Source: Maribacter polysaccharolyticus (lineage in GTDB: Bacteria > Bacteroidota > Bacteroidia > Flavobacteriales > Flavobacteriaceae). Taken from it: a stretch of 64,000 nucleotides of DNA. This document shows, one piece after another, positions 17,467-25,793 of the stretch (positions are counted from its first letter, which is position 1; each line of letters begins with the position of its first letter). Location: contig NZ_JARBUY010000001.1 in the NCBI RefSeq assembly GCF_028882255.1, positions 247,975 to 311,974 of the forward strand, written 5' to 3'. The position numbers were made by a program, and so were the translations under genes. The notes beneath the pieces were generated by a model that ran no database searches, had not been told where the DNA came from, and saw only the letters and a program-made list of their open reading frames with translations.

Positions 17467-18936
17467 ATGAACATAAAGTTGACCTCCCTTTTTCTTTTGC
17501 TATCGATAGCCCATTTTGGATTTTCCCAAGATTCGGAACTTACCTCAGAACTCTATGAGACCTATGAAAAATATAAGGAAGAAAAACTAGATCATCGCCG
17601 TATAAAGCATCATGAACTGCAGCCTTTGATAAAAAAACATGCCGTAAATCCCCTTTTTACGGTTAAAAAGGTAGGGGAATCCATAGAAGGGCGCGATTTG
17701 AATTTGATCAGTATGGGTACGGGAAAGACCAATGTGTTCCTTTGGTCACAGATGCACGGCGATGAACCCACGGCCACCCAGGCTATTTTCGACATCCTTA
17801 ATTTTTTCGAAAGTGATGATTTTAAGGACGAAAAAATCGAGATCCTGAATAACCTTACGCTTCATTTTTTACCCATGCTGAATCCCGATGGGGCCGAGCG
17901 CTATCAACGAAGGAATGTATTGGGGGTCGATATAAATCGGGATGCCCTTCGGCTACAATCCCCGGAAAGCAAAACCTTAAAACGGGTAAGGGACAGTCTG
18001 AATGCCGATTTTGGCTTTAACCTACATGACCAAAGTACGTATTACAATGCGGAACGCACCGATAAACCCGCCACTATTTCCTATTTGGCCCCTGCCTATA
18101 ATTATGAAAAGGAAATCAATGAAACCCGGGGAGATGCGATGAAAATCATCGTCTATATGAACAATATCATTCAAAAATACGCTCCGGGACAGGTAGGGCG
18201 TTACAATGACGATTTTGAACCCAGGGCTTTTGGGGACAATATACAAAAGTGGGGTACAAGTACTATTCTAATTGAATCCGGAGGATATGCCAATGATGTG
18301 GAAAAACAGGAAATCAGGAAATTGAATTATGTATCCATACTTTCCGCCATTTATACCATAGCGGAACAAAATTACAAAGGGATCCCCCTAGCCGAATATG
18401 AGAAAATTCCTGAAAACGACCGGAAATTGTTCGACTTGAAAATAAAGAATGCCACTTATGGAATTTTAGGCACCGATTACATTATCGACCTGGGCATCAA
18501 CAGGTTGGAAGTCAATAAGGAAGATAATAATGATTTTTGGTACAGCAGCCGTATATTGGACCAAGGTGACCTATCGACCTATTACGGATACAAAACCTTC
18601 GATGCCGAAGGCTACACCATAAAGCAAGGCAAAATCTATCCAAAGGGGTTTTCAACCCTAGAAGACCTAAAAAACATCGATCCCTTGGAATTGTTAAAGC
18701 AAGGATATACGTATATACGTATGGCCAAGATACCGATGGAGATGTTGGAATCGCCGATTCCCATGAATATCTTGGGCAGTACGTATGAATTGCCCGAGTT
18801 TCAGCTGCAAGTCGGTATCAACCCTACATTTCTCTTGGAAAAAAATGGGAAACCGGAATTTGCCGTAATCAATGGGTTTTTATTGGATTTGACATCAGGT
18901 AAAGGGCAATTTAAGAACGCGATGATCTACCGATGA
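17467..18936 (+). CDS. Secreted zinc carboxypeptidase, M14 family
   Basis: Metallopeptidase of 489 aa starting at ATG 17467, 1 bp after the amidase stop. Starting there gives a clean signal peptide (residues 1-20, ending GFSQ), whereas the frame is open further upstream only by chance. M14 residues are present: H97 and E100 in MHGDEPT, H187 in NLHDQ, and catalytic E270 in LIESGG. The C-terminal 180 residues are an extra domain without recognised motifs. Together with the amidase it could trim stem peptides released from peptidoglycan, although general protein digestion is possible. Confidence 0.88.
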   Translation: MNIKLTSLFLLLSIAHFGFSQDSELTSELYETYEKYKEEKLDHRRIKHHELQPLIKKHAVNPLFTVKKVGESIEGRDLNLISMGTGKTNVFLWSQMHGDEPTATQAIFDILNFFESDDFKDEKIEILNNLTLHFLPMLNPDGAERYQRRNVLGVDINRDALRLQSPESKTLKRVRDSLNADFGFNLHDQSTYYNAERTDKPATISYLAPAYNYEKEINETRGDAMKIIVYMNNIIQKYAPGQVGRYNDDFEPRAFGDNIQKWGTSTILIESGGYANDVEKQEIRKLNYVSILSAIYTIAEQNYKGIPLAEYEKIPENDRKLFDLKIKNATYGILGTDYIIDLGINRLEVNKEDNNDFWYSSRILDQGDLSTYYGYKTFDAEGYTIKQGKIYPKGFSTLEDLKNIDPLELLKQGYTYIRMAKIPMEMLESPIPMNILGSTYELPEFQLQVGINPTFLLEKNGKPEFAVINGFLLDLTSGKGQFKNAMIYR

Positions 18937-19028
18937 TTTCAGGGGTAGTCGTTACGACGGTGCATTGGGGGGAAGAACCGCATCCCGATCGAAATAAACA
19001 ACGGTCATTTCGTTTCCGTTTTTTATGT

Positions 19029-19196
19029 TCAATACCCAAACTGTATCCTCATATACGGACTATAGGTGAATAGCATCACAAGCATGACCAACAATACCGA
19101 TACAATAGTGGAAAACAATAGTAAAACAAGGTTTTTATACACTTTGGATAATTGACCGGCCGCACTGTTCTGGATAATTTCGTTGATTACATCCAT
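19029..19196 (-). CDS. Possible 55-aa single-span membrane protein
   Basis: ATG-initiated ORF too short for routine calling. Residues 1-22 are polar (MDVINEIIQNSAAGQLSK), residues 23-44 form one strongly hydrophobic helix (NLVLLLFSTIVSVLLVMLVM) and a short tail follows. It sits downstream of the vWA lipoprotein gene on the same strand but beyond that gene's terminator, so it would need its own promoter. No homologue is recognised. The layout of a helix with flanking polar ends supports a real protein moderately. Confidence 0.4.
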   Translation of the reverse strand: MDVINEIIQNSAAGQLSKVYKNLVLLLFSTIVSVLLVMLVMLFTYSPYMRIQFGY

Positions 19197-19310
19197 AATT
19201 CTACATCTTTAAAAAATTCGTTTCCATGGTTTGGGATGTGGGGCATTCCTTCATTGGGTGTTCCTTGATAATAAAACAACTTGAAAAACAATAACCCTAC
19301 TTGTAAAGGC

Positions 19311-19337
19311 AAAAAAAAGCACCCTTCGAAGGGTGCT
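19311..19337 (-). terminator. Rho-independent terminator after the vWA gene
   Basis: Perfect palindrome AGCACCCTTCGAAGGGTGCT at 19318-19337, followed on the minus strand by eight T. It lies 28 bp beyond the vWA stop codon. Confidence 0.9.
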
Positions 19338-19364
19338 CTTAAAAACGATATATGGTTTTGCCTT

Positions 19365-20456
19365 TTATTCGCAACCACCTGTGAATCCATCGGCACTGAA
19401 TTTGGTTTGTACCGCACCCTGTAGGTTGCCATCAACCACTTGGATCACTAAATTGTTATCCCCGCTACCATCGCGTTTTGGACTGCAATATTCAAAGAGG
19501 TAAAAGCTATTTGCCCTTTCGGATATCTTTAAGGAGATATCGTTAAAGGTATTTTCCAATTCCTCGGCATTCCCGGCGAAAACACTATAGGTCTTCCCGA
19601 TTTCGGATAATACCTCCGTGTCGATTTCAGTTCCCAAACCAATCGTAAAAAACGATATATTGGCACTGGCATCATCGACCTTATCCAAGGCTGCATCCTT
19701 GGTATACCGGGAAGCTTGATCCGTACCATCGGTGAAAATGACCACGGAAGCGGCCCCGATGATATCTTCCTTTATACTTTCCTCCAAAAGGTCCTCCGCA
19801 ATATCCGTAGATTTTATCACCGCCCCATAAAGGTCTGTTGATGGATCATCGCTAATATCGTCAGAAATGGAATTGATGGCATCGATCAAATCCTGTTTAA
19901 CACTTGTCAGGTCGTTCAACAGATGTAATTCATCTTCCCCATCGAACCAATAAATCGCCATTTTATATGACTCATCGGTGGTCGTTGGCATCACATTGTT
20001 CACAAAACTCACCGATGCCGTTTTCAATTCGTCAAGGCTACTGCTCAATACACTATTACTCAAATCCAAGACCAAAAGGGTATTTGCATTGAAAATCTGT
20101 GAATTCGGGGAAATCCGTGCATAAGATTCCGATGCGGAAATGGTATTAAAGCATTCATCATTCCGGCCTTGTTCATAAATCGTAAATTGATCTGCCGTCA
20201 GTCCGGATACAGGGTTTCCATCGGTATCGGAGACCTTGAAAAAAATGGATACTTTTCCGGGAAGGGTAGTGTATTGCTCCTGAATGGAAAGTACTAAATC
20301 GCTCTCGGGAAAATCGAGGCAATCGTCAACCGTTTCCCCTAATCCAAGTCCGTCCCCGAAATCCAAATCGAGTTCAACATCATCATCGGCATTACCGCAT
20401 GAAAAGGACAATAAAAGAAAACTAAAAATACCAAAATAAGTAGCTAATGATTTCAT
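19365..20456 (-). CDS. vWA-domain lipoprotein
   Basis: Surface or periplasmic lipoprotein of 363 aa, with signal and lipobox SFSCGN (Cys at about residue 20) followed by an acidic stretch (DDDVELDLDFGDG). Residues 120-320 form a von Willebrand A domain with an intact metal-ion site: DLSNS (DxSxS), a central T, and FTDGTDQ. An immunoglobulin-like segment (SIFFKVSDTDGNPVSGL) precedes it. The C-terminus has two Cys (EYCSPKR and GGCE) that may pair. A likely role is adhesion or metal-dependent protein binding; the partner is unknown. It is monocistronic with a strong terminator. Confidence 0.85.
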   Translation of the reverse strand: MKSLATYFGIFSFLLLSFSCGNADDDVELDLDFGDGLGLGETVDDCLDFPESDLVLSIQEQYTTLPGKVSIFFKVSDTDGNPVSGLTADQFTIYEQGRNDECFNTISASESYARISPNSQIFNANTLLVLDLSNSVLSSSLDELKTASVSFVNNVMPTTTDESYKMAIYWFDGEDELHLLNDLTSVKQDLIDAINSISDDISDDPSTDLYGAVIKSTDIAEDLLEESIKEDIIGAASVVIFTDGTDQASRYTKDAALDKVDDASANISFFTIGLGTEIDTEVLSEIGKTYSVFAGNAEELENTFNDISLKISERANSFYLFEYCSPKRDGSGDNNLVIQVVDGNLQGAVQTKFSADGFTGGCE

Positions 20457-20513
20457 TTTCGTTGTTTAGAGGTTCAACTCACAGAACGTACTTTTTGCTC
20501 ATAAATTATGCCA

Positions 20514-20521
20514 CAAAAATA
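20514..20521 (-). promoter_or_regulatory. Candidate promoter of the vWA gene
   Basis: The minus strand reads TATTTTTG, matching TAnnTTTG, 58 bp before the start codon. The direct repeat TTGTTAAA occurs twice close upstream (20527-20543). The -33 element is unclear. Confidence 0.35.
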
Positions 20522-20681
20522 AAAGTTTGTTAAATCTTGTTAAAGTAAAAATCAATATATTAATATCCTTTAAATTAGAAGGAATTAAAGCTTGGATACC
20601 AACATATGGAACTTGACCTTAAGTCCTTATAATTCCCGATCTTGGAACAGCGATGAATTGCTTTAATGAAAAACACACCGA

Positions 20682-21692
20682 ATGACCCATGAGTTCAAGC
20701 ACATTGTAAAGGCCTATATCCAGGCCAGGAAAGCACATCATAAAACCGTTTTGGCAACCGTAGTGGCCCTAGACGGTTCTTCTTACAGAAGGCCCGGGGT
20801 TCGTATGCTGATTTTTGAAGATGGCAGGGCGATCGGTGCCGTAAGTGGCGGTTGTGTGGAAAAGGAGGTAATCCGACAAGCGCAAAGTGTTTTTAAGGAA
20901 GATACGCCTAAAATGATGACCTATGACGGTAGGTATCGCTTGGGTTGCGAAGGGTTGCTTTATCTATTGATCGAACCTTTTCGACCTACCGATATGTTTT
21001 TAACGGCTTTTGAAAAGCAATTGAAAACCAGGCAGCGATTCGCCATACATTCGTATTATACAAAAACCCAAGGCTCCAATAAGGACTTTGGATCCATCAT
21101 ACGTATCGGGAATACTGATTTTTCCTTTGGTCCGGGATTTCCTTCCAAGGCGGGTACGCTGGTCTTTACCCAAGAACTGGAACCTTGTTTTAAACTACTG
21201 ATCATCGGTGCAGAACATGATGCGGTGCAATTGTGCAAATTTGCGTCATTGACCGGATGGGAAGTCACTATAGTGGCACCCCCTTCGGCACATAAGGTAG
21301 TGACCGATTTTCCTGGGGCCCAAGAAATGCTTTATGTTGATGCAGGGAATTTGAAGGTCAACCAAATCGACAATCAAACCGCAGTTCTTATAATGACCCA
21401 TAATTATGTAAAAGATCTAAAATTCCTATTGAGGATCAAGGAGGCCCAACCGGCATATCTAGGTGTTTTGGGTCCTATGAACCGCCGAGAAAAATTGTTG
21501 GGAGATCTGATCGAACATCATCCCGAAATCGATGATTCCTTTTTCGATTCCATAAATGGTCCGGCAGGCTTGAATATAGGCGCAGAAACCCCACAGGAAA
21601 TCAGTATTGCCATTTTAGCGGAAATCCTAACCGTGGTGCGCCGTAAAAAGCCGATCATGTTGAAACATAAATCGAACCCCATACACTTCTAA
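20682..21692 (+). CDS. XdhC/CoxI-family molybdenum-enzyme maturation factor
   Basis: Maturation factor of 336 aa for xanthine-dehydrogenase-type molybdoenzymes; family members carry the sulfurated molybdenum cofactor to the apoenzyme. Residues 1-90 hold the XdhC_CoxI domain (VALDGSSYRRPGVRM, AVSGGCVEKEV). Residues 170-310 are a Rossmann-like domain (LLIIGAEHDAVQLCK, YLGVLGPMNRREK). The last A of its stop codon is the first A of the next gene's ATG. No matching xanthine oxidase-family enzyme is in the window, so the client lies elsewhere. The polysulfide-type enzyme at 35-38 kb uses a different cofactor form. Confidence 0.92.
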   Translation: MTHEFKHIVKAYIQARKAHHKTVLATVVALDGSSYRRPGVRMLIFEDGRAIGAVSGGCVEKEVIRQAQSVFKEDTPKMMTYDGRYRLGCEGLLYLLIEPFRPTDMFLTAFEKQLKTRQRFAIHSYYTKTQGSNKDFGSIIRIGNTDFSFGPGFPSKAGTLVFTQELEPCFKLLIIGAEHDAVQLCKFASLTGWEVTIVAPPSAHKVVTDFPGAQEMLYVDAGNLKVNQIDNQTAVLIMTHNYVKDLKFLLRIKEAQPAYLGVLGPMNRREKLLGDLIEHHPEIDDSFFDSINGPAGLNIGAETPQEISIAILAEILTVVRRKKPIMLKHKSNPIHF

Positions 21693-22300
21693 TGGGTAGC
21701 TATTCGCACATTGCCATAATCATTTTGGCTGCCGGGGGATCCTCCCGTATGAAACAGCCAAAACAACTGCTGTCATGGGGCGAAAATACCCTTTTGGGCC
21801 ATACAATGAATGTTGCCCTAGAAAGTGAAGCTGGCCAGGTTTATGTGGTCTTAGGGGCCCATATGGAACAAATCAAACCAAAAATCGACAATCCAAAAAC
21901 CATTTTTATATCCCATAACGGTTGGAAGCAGGGGATAGGATCATCAATTTCCTGTGCGGCCCATTACATTTTAAATGCCCAAAAAGGGTACAAGGCCCTC
22001 CTTTTCATGCTTTGTGACCAACCCTTGATCGATGCTGAATACCTTAACGATATGTTGTGTGCATTTGATACGGGAAATAAAAAAATCATTGCCACGGCCT
22101 ATAAACAGGGAAATGGGGTACCCGTCCTGTTCCATAAGAAGTACATCCCTGAATTAGCCGCCTTAGGGGGTGATTCCGGTGCCAAGGAAGTCATTGTGAA
22201 CAACATTGAAGAAGTTTTGTCCCTTAAACCGAACGGAAAACAGATCGATCTTGATACTTTTGAAGAATACCAACACTTAAAAAACCAAACCAACCTATGA
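21692..22300 (+). CDS. MobA-like nucleotidyltransferase (molybdenum cofactor cytidylyltransferase type)
   Basis: 202-aa NTP transferase with the nucleotide-binding start ILAAGGSSRMKQPKQLL, a central MLCDQPLID metal motif and the GNGVPVLFHKKY segment. In the MocA group this fold adds CMP to molybdopterin; in MobA it adds GMP. The pairing with XdhC favours the cytidylyl (MocA) reaction for a xanthine dehydrogenase-type enzyme. It overlaps XdhC by 1 bp and the amidohydrolase by 4 bp (ATGA), so the three form one translationally coupled operon. Confidence 0.88.
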   Translation: MGSYSHIAIIILAAGGSSRMKQPKQLLSWGENTLLGHTMNVALESEAGQVYVVLGAHMEQIKPKIDNPKTIFISHNGWKQGIGSSISCAAHYILNAQKGYKALLFMLCDQPLIDAEYLNDMLCAFDTGNKKIIATAYKQGNGVPVLFHKKYIPELAALGGDSGAKEVIVNNIEEVLSLKPNGKQIDLDTFEEYQHLKNQTNL

Positions 22301-23388
22301 AAGTCAAAAACCTGACCCTCTGTATCACCCTATTATTCATGGCATTTTATGATATAACGGCCCAAAATATGGATTTTGAGGCCTATAATCCCCAATCGAC
22401 CTTGGTAGTCCCCACCAATGAGATCAAAAAAGCCAAATTCCCCTTTATCGATGTGCACAGCCATCAAAGGGATATGTCTCCGGAAGCCCTAACGGCATTG
22501 ATCAAGGATATGGATGCCCTCAACGAGGGTATCATGGTGAACTTAAGTGGAGGTTCGGGAGAACGCTTAAACGCCATGCTAAAAAGTATAGCGGAAAACC
22601 ATCCTGACCGCTTCGCTGTTTTTGCAAACGTCGATTTTGAAGGGGTAGGTACCGAGGACTGGTCCGAAAAGGCGGTCGCACAATTGGAAACCGATATAAA
22701 AAATGGGGCCAAAGGACTTAAAATATTCAAGAGTCTCGGTTTGCGTTATACCGATATCCAAGGAAACCGATTAGCGATCGATGACCCCCGATTAGATGCC
22801 ATTTGGCAAAAATGTGGAGAAATGGGGGTACCCGTATTGATCCATGCTGCAGACCCCAAATCGTTTTGGGCACCTATGGATTCTGGAAATGAACGCTGGC
22901 TTGAACTAAAGACCCATCCCCGAAGACAAAGGTCGGATACCGATCCCGCACCTTGGGAACAGATCATTAAGGAGCAGCATACTGTATTCAAAAAACATCC
23001 GAACACGAAATTCATTAATGCCCATATGGGCTGGTATGCCAATGATCTGAATAAATTGTCCGGGCTATTGGACGCCATGCCGAATATGTACGTGGGCATA
23101 GGTGCGGTTATTGCCGAATTGGGAAGGCAACCCCAAAATGCACGTGCCTTCTTTATAAAATACCAAGACCGAATCCTTTTTGGCAAGGACAGTTGGAAGC
23201 CTGAAGAGTTTCCTACGTATTTCAGGGTATTGGAAACCAATGATGAATATTTTCCCTATTACAAGAAATACCATGCATTTTGGGCCATGTATGGCCTTAA
23301 CCTACCTGATGAAGTATTACGGAAAGTATACTACAAGAATGCGTTGAAACTCATTCCCGGACTGGACAAAGGACTTTTCAAGGAGTAA
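22297..23388 (+). CDS. Secreted amidohydrolase (Amidohydrolase_2 family)
   Basis: 363-aa metal-dependent hydrolase or decarboxylase-like protein. Residues 1-22 are a signal peptide (MAFYDITAQ end). Metal-site motifs are visible: DVHSHQRD (HxH), VLIHAADP (His), INAHMGW (His) and FGKDSW (Asp), all in TIM-barrel order. It is coupled to the molybdenum-cofactor genes by a 4-bp overlap, which is unexpected for an exported enzyme and suggests a purine or aromatic catabolic context. The substrate is not predictable from sequence alone. Confidence 0.85.
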   Translation: MKVKNLTLCITLLFMAFYDITAQNMDFEAYNPQSTLVVPTNEIKKAKFPFIDVHSHQRDMSPEALTALIKDMDALNEGIMVNLSGGSGERLNAMLKSIAENHPDRFAVFANVDFEGVGTEDWSEKAVAQLETDIKNGAKGLKIFKSLGLRYTDIQGNRLAIDDPRLDAIWQKCGEMGVPVLIHAADPKSFWAPMDSGNERWLELKTHPRRQRSDTDPAPWEQIIKEQHTVFKKHPNTKFINAHMGWYANDLNKLSGLLDAMPNMYVGIGAVIAELGRQPQNARAFFIKYQDRILFGKDSWKPEEFPTYFRVLETNDEYFPYYKKYHAFWAMYGLNLPDEVLRKVYYKNALKLIPGLDKGLFKE

Positions 23389-23401
23389 GTCCATTAAACC
23401 C

Positions 23402-23548
23402 CTAAGGTCTTTTATCCGGGTTTTCATCTGTATTATCATGGTCATATTCCTGAAAAATGCCACAAGAATATACTTTTTTCACCAAAGGTGCTTTTTTCTT
23501 GATTTTCCGTTTCGACAAGGCTTCAATTTGTGGAGACAAATAGTTCAT
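23402..23548 (-). CDS. Possible 48-aa basic protein
   Basis: Short ORF with ATG at 23548: MNYLSPQIEALSKRKIKKK at the start and a tail rich in Asp and Asn (YDHDNTDENPDKRP). The frame is open upstream to 23764 but that part is AT-rich and overlaps the sigma-factor start, so the inner ATG is preferred. The charge pattern (basic middle, acidic end) is not typical of chance. It is divergent from the ECF sigma gene and convergent with the amidohydrolase. No family is recognised. Confidence 0.35.
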   Translation of the reverse strand: MNYLSPQIEALSKRKIKKKAPLVKKVYSCGIFQEYDHDNTDENPDKRP

Positions 23549-23696
23549 GGTATAATGCTTAGTGTTTAATACTATAACAAATAACGTATAAAAAGTGAAA
23601 TTAATATAAGTTTTCACGCTATCATAATATTTTTTTAACAAATGGTGTGATTTTTTCGATAAATGGACCACTAATAAATCAAACCAAAACCAGTAC

Positions 23697-24185
23697 ATGG
23701 ATCGAGAAGGTGAATTTATACAGGTCATCAAGGAAAACGAAGGGGTTATTTTTAAGATAACCACGATTTATACCGATAACAGGGAGGATCAGCAGGATCT
23801 ATACCAAGATATCGTCTATCAACTTTGGAAGTCTTTCGAGTCTTTCCGTGGAGAGGCAAAATTCAGTACTTGGATGTACCGTATTGCCTTGAACACCGCA
23901 CTTACACATATAAAACGGAATAAACGCAAAGGACATTCCGTTGCTATTGAAGAGGTGGTATTGCAACAAACCGAACTCTACGATACGGCATTCGAACAGC
24001 GTATTAAAATACTCTATAAGCACATCCATCAATTGAATGTTCTCGAAAAAGGACTGATGTTATTACTGCTGGAAGGAAAAAGCTATTCGGAAATTTCGGA
24101 AATAACGGGGTTGACCCCATCCAATGTTGGCACACGTCTATCCCGTATCAAATTAAAATTAAGGTCAAAAATCGAAAAAAAATAA
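23697..24185 (+). CDS. ECF RNA polymerase sigma factor
   Basis: 162-aa sigma-70 family protein with only regions 2 and 4. Region 2 spans about residues 10-78 (NREDQQDLYQDIVYQLWKS, FSTWMYRIALNTAL). Region 4 spans about 108-158 (LEKGLMLLLLEGKSYSEIS, then GLTPSNVGTRLSRIKLKL as helix-turn-helix). It lies 3 bp before a membrane protein gene that is the likely anti-sigma partner. Its promoter specificity and signal are unknown. Confidence 0.93.
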   Translation: MDREGEFIQVIKENEGVIFKITTIYTDNREDQQDLYQDIVYQLWKSFESFRGEAKFSTWMYRIALNTALTHIKRNKRKGHSVAIEEVVLQQTELYDTAFEQRIKILYKHIHQLNVLEKGLMLLLLEGKSYSEISEITGLTPSNVGTRLSRIKLKLRSKIEKK

Positions 24186-24188
24186 GTC

Positions 24189-24788
24189 ATGGAAATAGAA
24201 GAACTACAAGCCACATGGACAGCAATGAGCCAAGAACTTGATAAACAAAAGCGATTAACCGATAAAATCATTTTGGAAATGACACAACAGAAATATAAAA
24301 GTAAATTTCACGGGATAACCCTTTATGAAACGATGGGCTCGGTCATATGTTTTGCGACCGCCCTATTCTTGGTCTTCAATTTTTATAAATTGGACACTTG
24401 GTATCTAATGCTTTGCGGGATTATCACCTTGGCATTTCTAGTGATGCTTCCTATTCTTACGTTAAGCACGCTTGGGAAGTTAAAAAACCTGGAGATTTCC
24501 GAATACAATTATAAAGAAACCCTCCAAAAATATACCAAGGTAAAGAACAGGCTATTGTTGGTCCAACAATTTGGGGTCTATGCCAGTTTTCTTTTGTTGT
24601 TCACTACCTTACCGGTGGCTTCCAAGGTATTATCGGATAAAGACTTTTTTCTTATGGAAAAAGATGTTTGGCTATATGTTTTTATCGGGGTGGTAGTCGT
24701 ATTCCTGGTTTTCTTCGCAAGATGGGGGTATGGCTGTTATAAAAATATCACCGATTCTGCAGAGGATATTCTCAAGGAAATGGAGTAG
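24189..24788 (+). CDS. Four-helix membrane protein, likely partner of the ECF sigma factor
   Basis: 199 aa. The N-terminal 45 residues are soluble and helical (MEIEELQATWTAMSQEL). Four membrane helices follow, near residues 50-66, 71-90, 123-143 and 157-178, with a charged loop between pairs and a soluble C-terminal helix. No zinc-type anti-sigma motif is visible. It follows the sigma gene by 3 bp, a place usually taken by an anti-sigma factor in Bacteroidetes; that role is inferred from position. Family-level annotation would be hypothetical membrane protein. Confidence 0.8.
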   Translation: MEIEELQATWTAMSQELDKQKRLTDKIILEMTQQKYKSKFHGITLYETMGSVICFATALFLVFNFYKLDTWYLMLCGIITLAFLVMLPILTLSTLGKLKNLEISEYNYKETLQKYTKVKNRLLLVQQFGVYASFLLLFTTLPVASKVLSDKDFFLMEKDVWLYVFIGVVVVFLVFFARWGYGCYKNITDSAEDILKEME

Positions 24789-24814
24789 GGGTGAATTAAA
24801 AACCACCGCTGTAC

Positions 24815-25447
24815 TTAAATAAAACGAAGTTGTTTTTGAATATAATCCAAGATCAACATCCAATTCATCTTTAAGATAAGGGCGGCCGTTGGTACGTTAT
24901 CATCCTCAATGGCAGAAATAATCCCATCGTGCTGGTTGTCGGATTTCGCATAGATGGAATCGTCTGACATAAAAGCCCTTTCGTAAAAAATGATCCTTGT
25001 TTTTAAATCGATCAATATTTGCTGTGCAAGTGCATTTTTATAATGCTGGGTAAGTATTTTATGAAATTCGAGTTTATGGTGAATGCGGGACAAAGTGTCC
25101 GTTGCATTCTTGAATTTGATCTGGGTCTGTTTCAAACCTACGATGGATGCCTCGTCGAAAACGGAATTTTCCAAAGCCAAAACTTCAAGATCAGCCACCA
25201 ATTCATAAAGATCCTTAGCCTCGGAATAATTCAATTCCGAAATAATGAACCCCCTATTAGGAATGGCTTTGATCAACTTGGATTGCTGCAATTGGGTCAA
25301 AGCCTCCCGAATTGGGGTAACACTGACGCCCAGTTTACGGGCCAAGGCAGCCAAGTTGATCGTCTTACCAGGCTCCAATTTCCCATGGGTCATTTCATTC
25401 AATAAATGTTCCCGTACCTGATCGCGTAATATAATTTTTGAAATCAT
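24815..25447 (-). CDS. GntR-family regulator with FCD domain
   Basis: 210-aa transcription factor. Residues 1-68 are the winged helix (LEPGKTINLAALARKLGVSV then TPIREALTQLQ). Residues 80-200 form a helical FCD ligand domain (LYELVADLEVLALENS; histidines in HHKLEFH and NQHDGII may bind a metal, as in many FCD proteins). The ligand is unknown, typically a small organic acid. A perfect 12-bp palindrome lies 17 bp before its start and a near-identical one lies at the promoter of the EF-G-like gene, so it probably controls both itself and that gene. Confidence 0.92.
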   Translation of the reverse strand: MISKIILRDQVREHLLNEMTHGKLEPGKTINLAALARKLGVSVTPIREALTQLQQSKLIKAIPNRGFIISELNYSEAKDLYELVADLEVLALENSVFDEASIVGLKQTQIKFKNATDTLSRIHHKLEFHKILTQHYKNALAQQILIDLKTRIIFYERAFMSDDSIYAKSDNQHDGIISAIEDDNVPTAALILKMNWMLILDYIQKQLRFI

Positions 25448-25463
25448 CCCACTAATATACTAT

Positions 25464-25475
25464 ATCGTATACGAT
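25464..25475. promoter_or_regulatory. GntR operator at its own promoter
   Basis: ATCGTATACGAT, a perfect palindrome of the GTATAC type used by FCD-GntR proteins. A partial second copy (CGTATA) follows at about 25480. It matches the site at 25750 in 11 of 12 positions. Confidence 0.7.
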
Positions 25476-25749
25476 TTAACGTATAATAACGCGGCTTCGT
25501 ATCCCAACCCCCTTAAAAACAAACAGGAATAGGCGTGAGACCCTATCCCATTAGGCCGATCCATTACCCAATAACCCCATCACGAAAGATCATTTCGCAA
25601 GGCCACGAAAATGGGCCTTGGAACTTCGTGGAAAACTTTAGGAACAAAGAAGGTATACTGCTATGAATCAAGGGGTCTTAAGACAAAACCAACTGTTATA
25701 ATACGACAATTTTCACATATAAAAGCTAACAAAAATCATGTTATTGAAG

Positions 25750-25761
25750 ATCGTGTACGAT
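25750..25761. promoter_or_regulatory. GntR operator at the EF-G-like promoter
   Basis: ATCGTGTACGAT, one base from the palindrome at 25464. It touches the -7 element that starts at 25762, so bound regulator would block polymerase. Confidence 0.65.
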
Positions 25762-25769
25762 TAGCTTTG
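25762..25769 (+). promoter_or_regulatory. Promoter -7 element of the EF-G-like gene
   Basis: TAGCTTTG fits TAnnTTTG exactly, 24 bp before the ATG, giving a leader of roughly 18 nt. The -33 region (TTATTG at 25741) is a weaker match. Confidence 0.6.
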
Positions 25770-25793
25770 TAATACATCCAAAACCAAAACTCC

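Larger units (their letters stand above)
25448..25793. other. Intergenic region between the GntR gene and the EF-G-like gene
   Basis: It holds the two palindromes and the EF-G-like promoter listed separately. The middle (25500-25740) has no recognisable gene or strong hairpin. Confidence 0.5.

Noticed and set aside
22464-23274. Minus-strand ORFs opposite the amidohydrolase gene (up to 164 codons)
   Set aside because: They are shadows of a gene with clear metal-site motifs.
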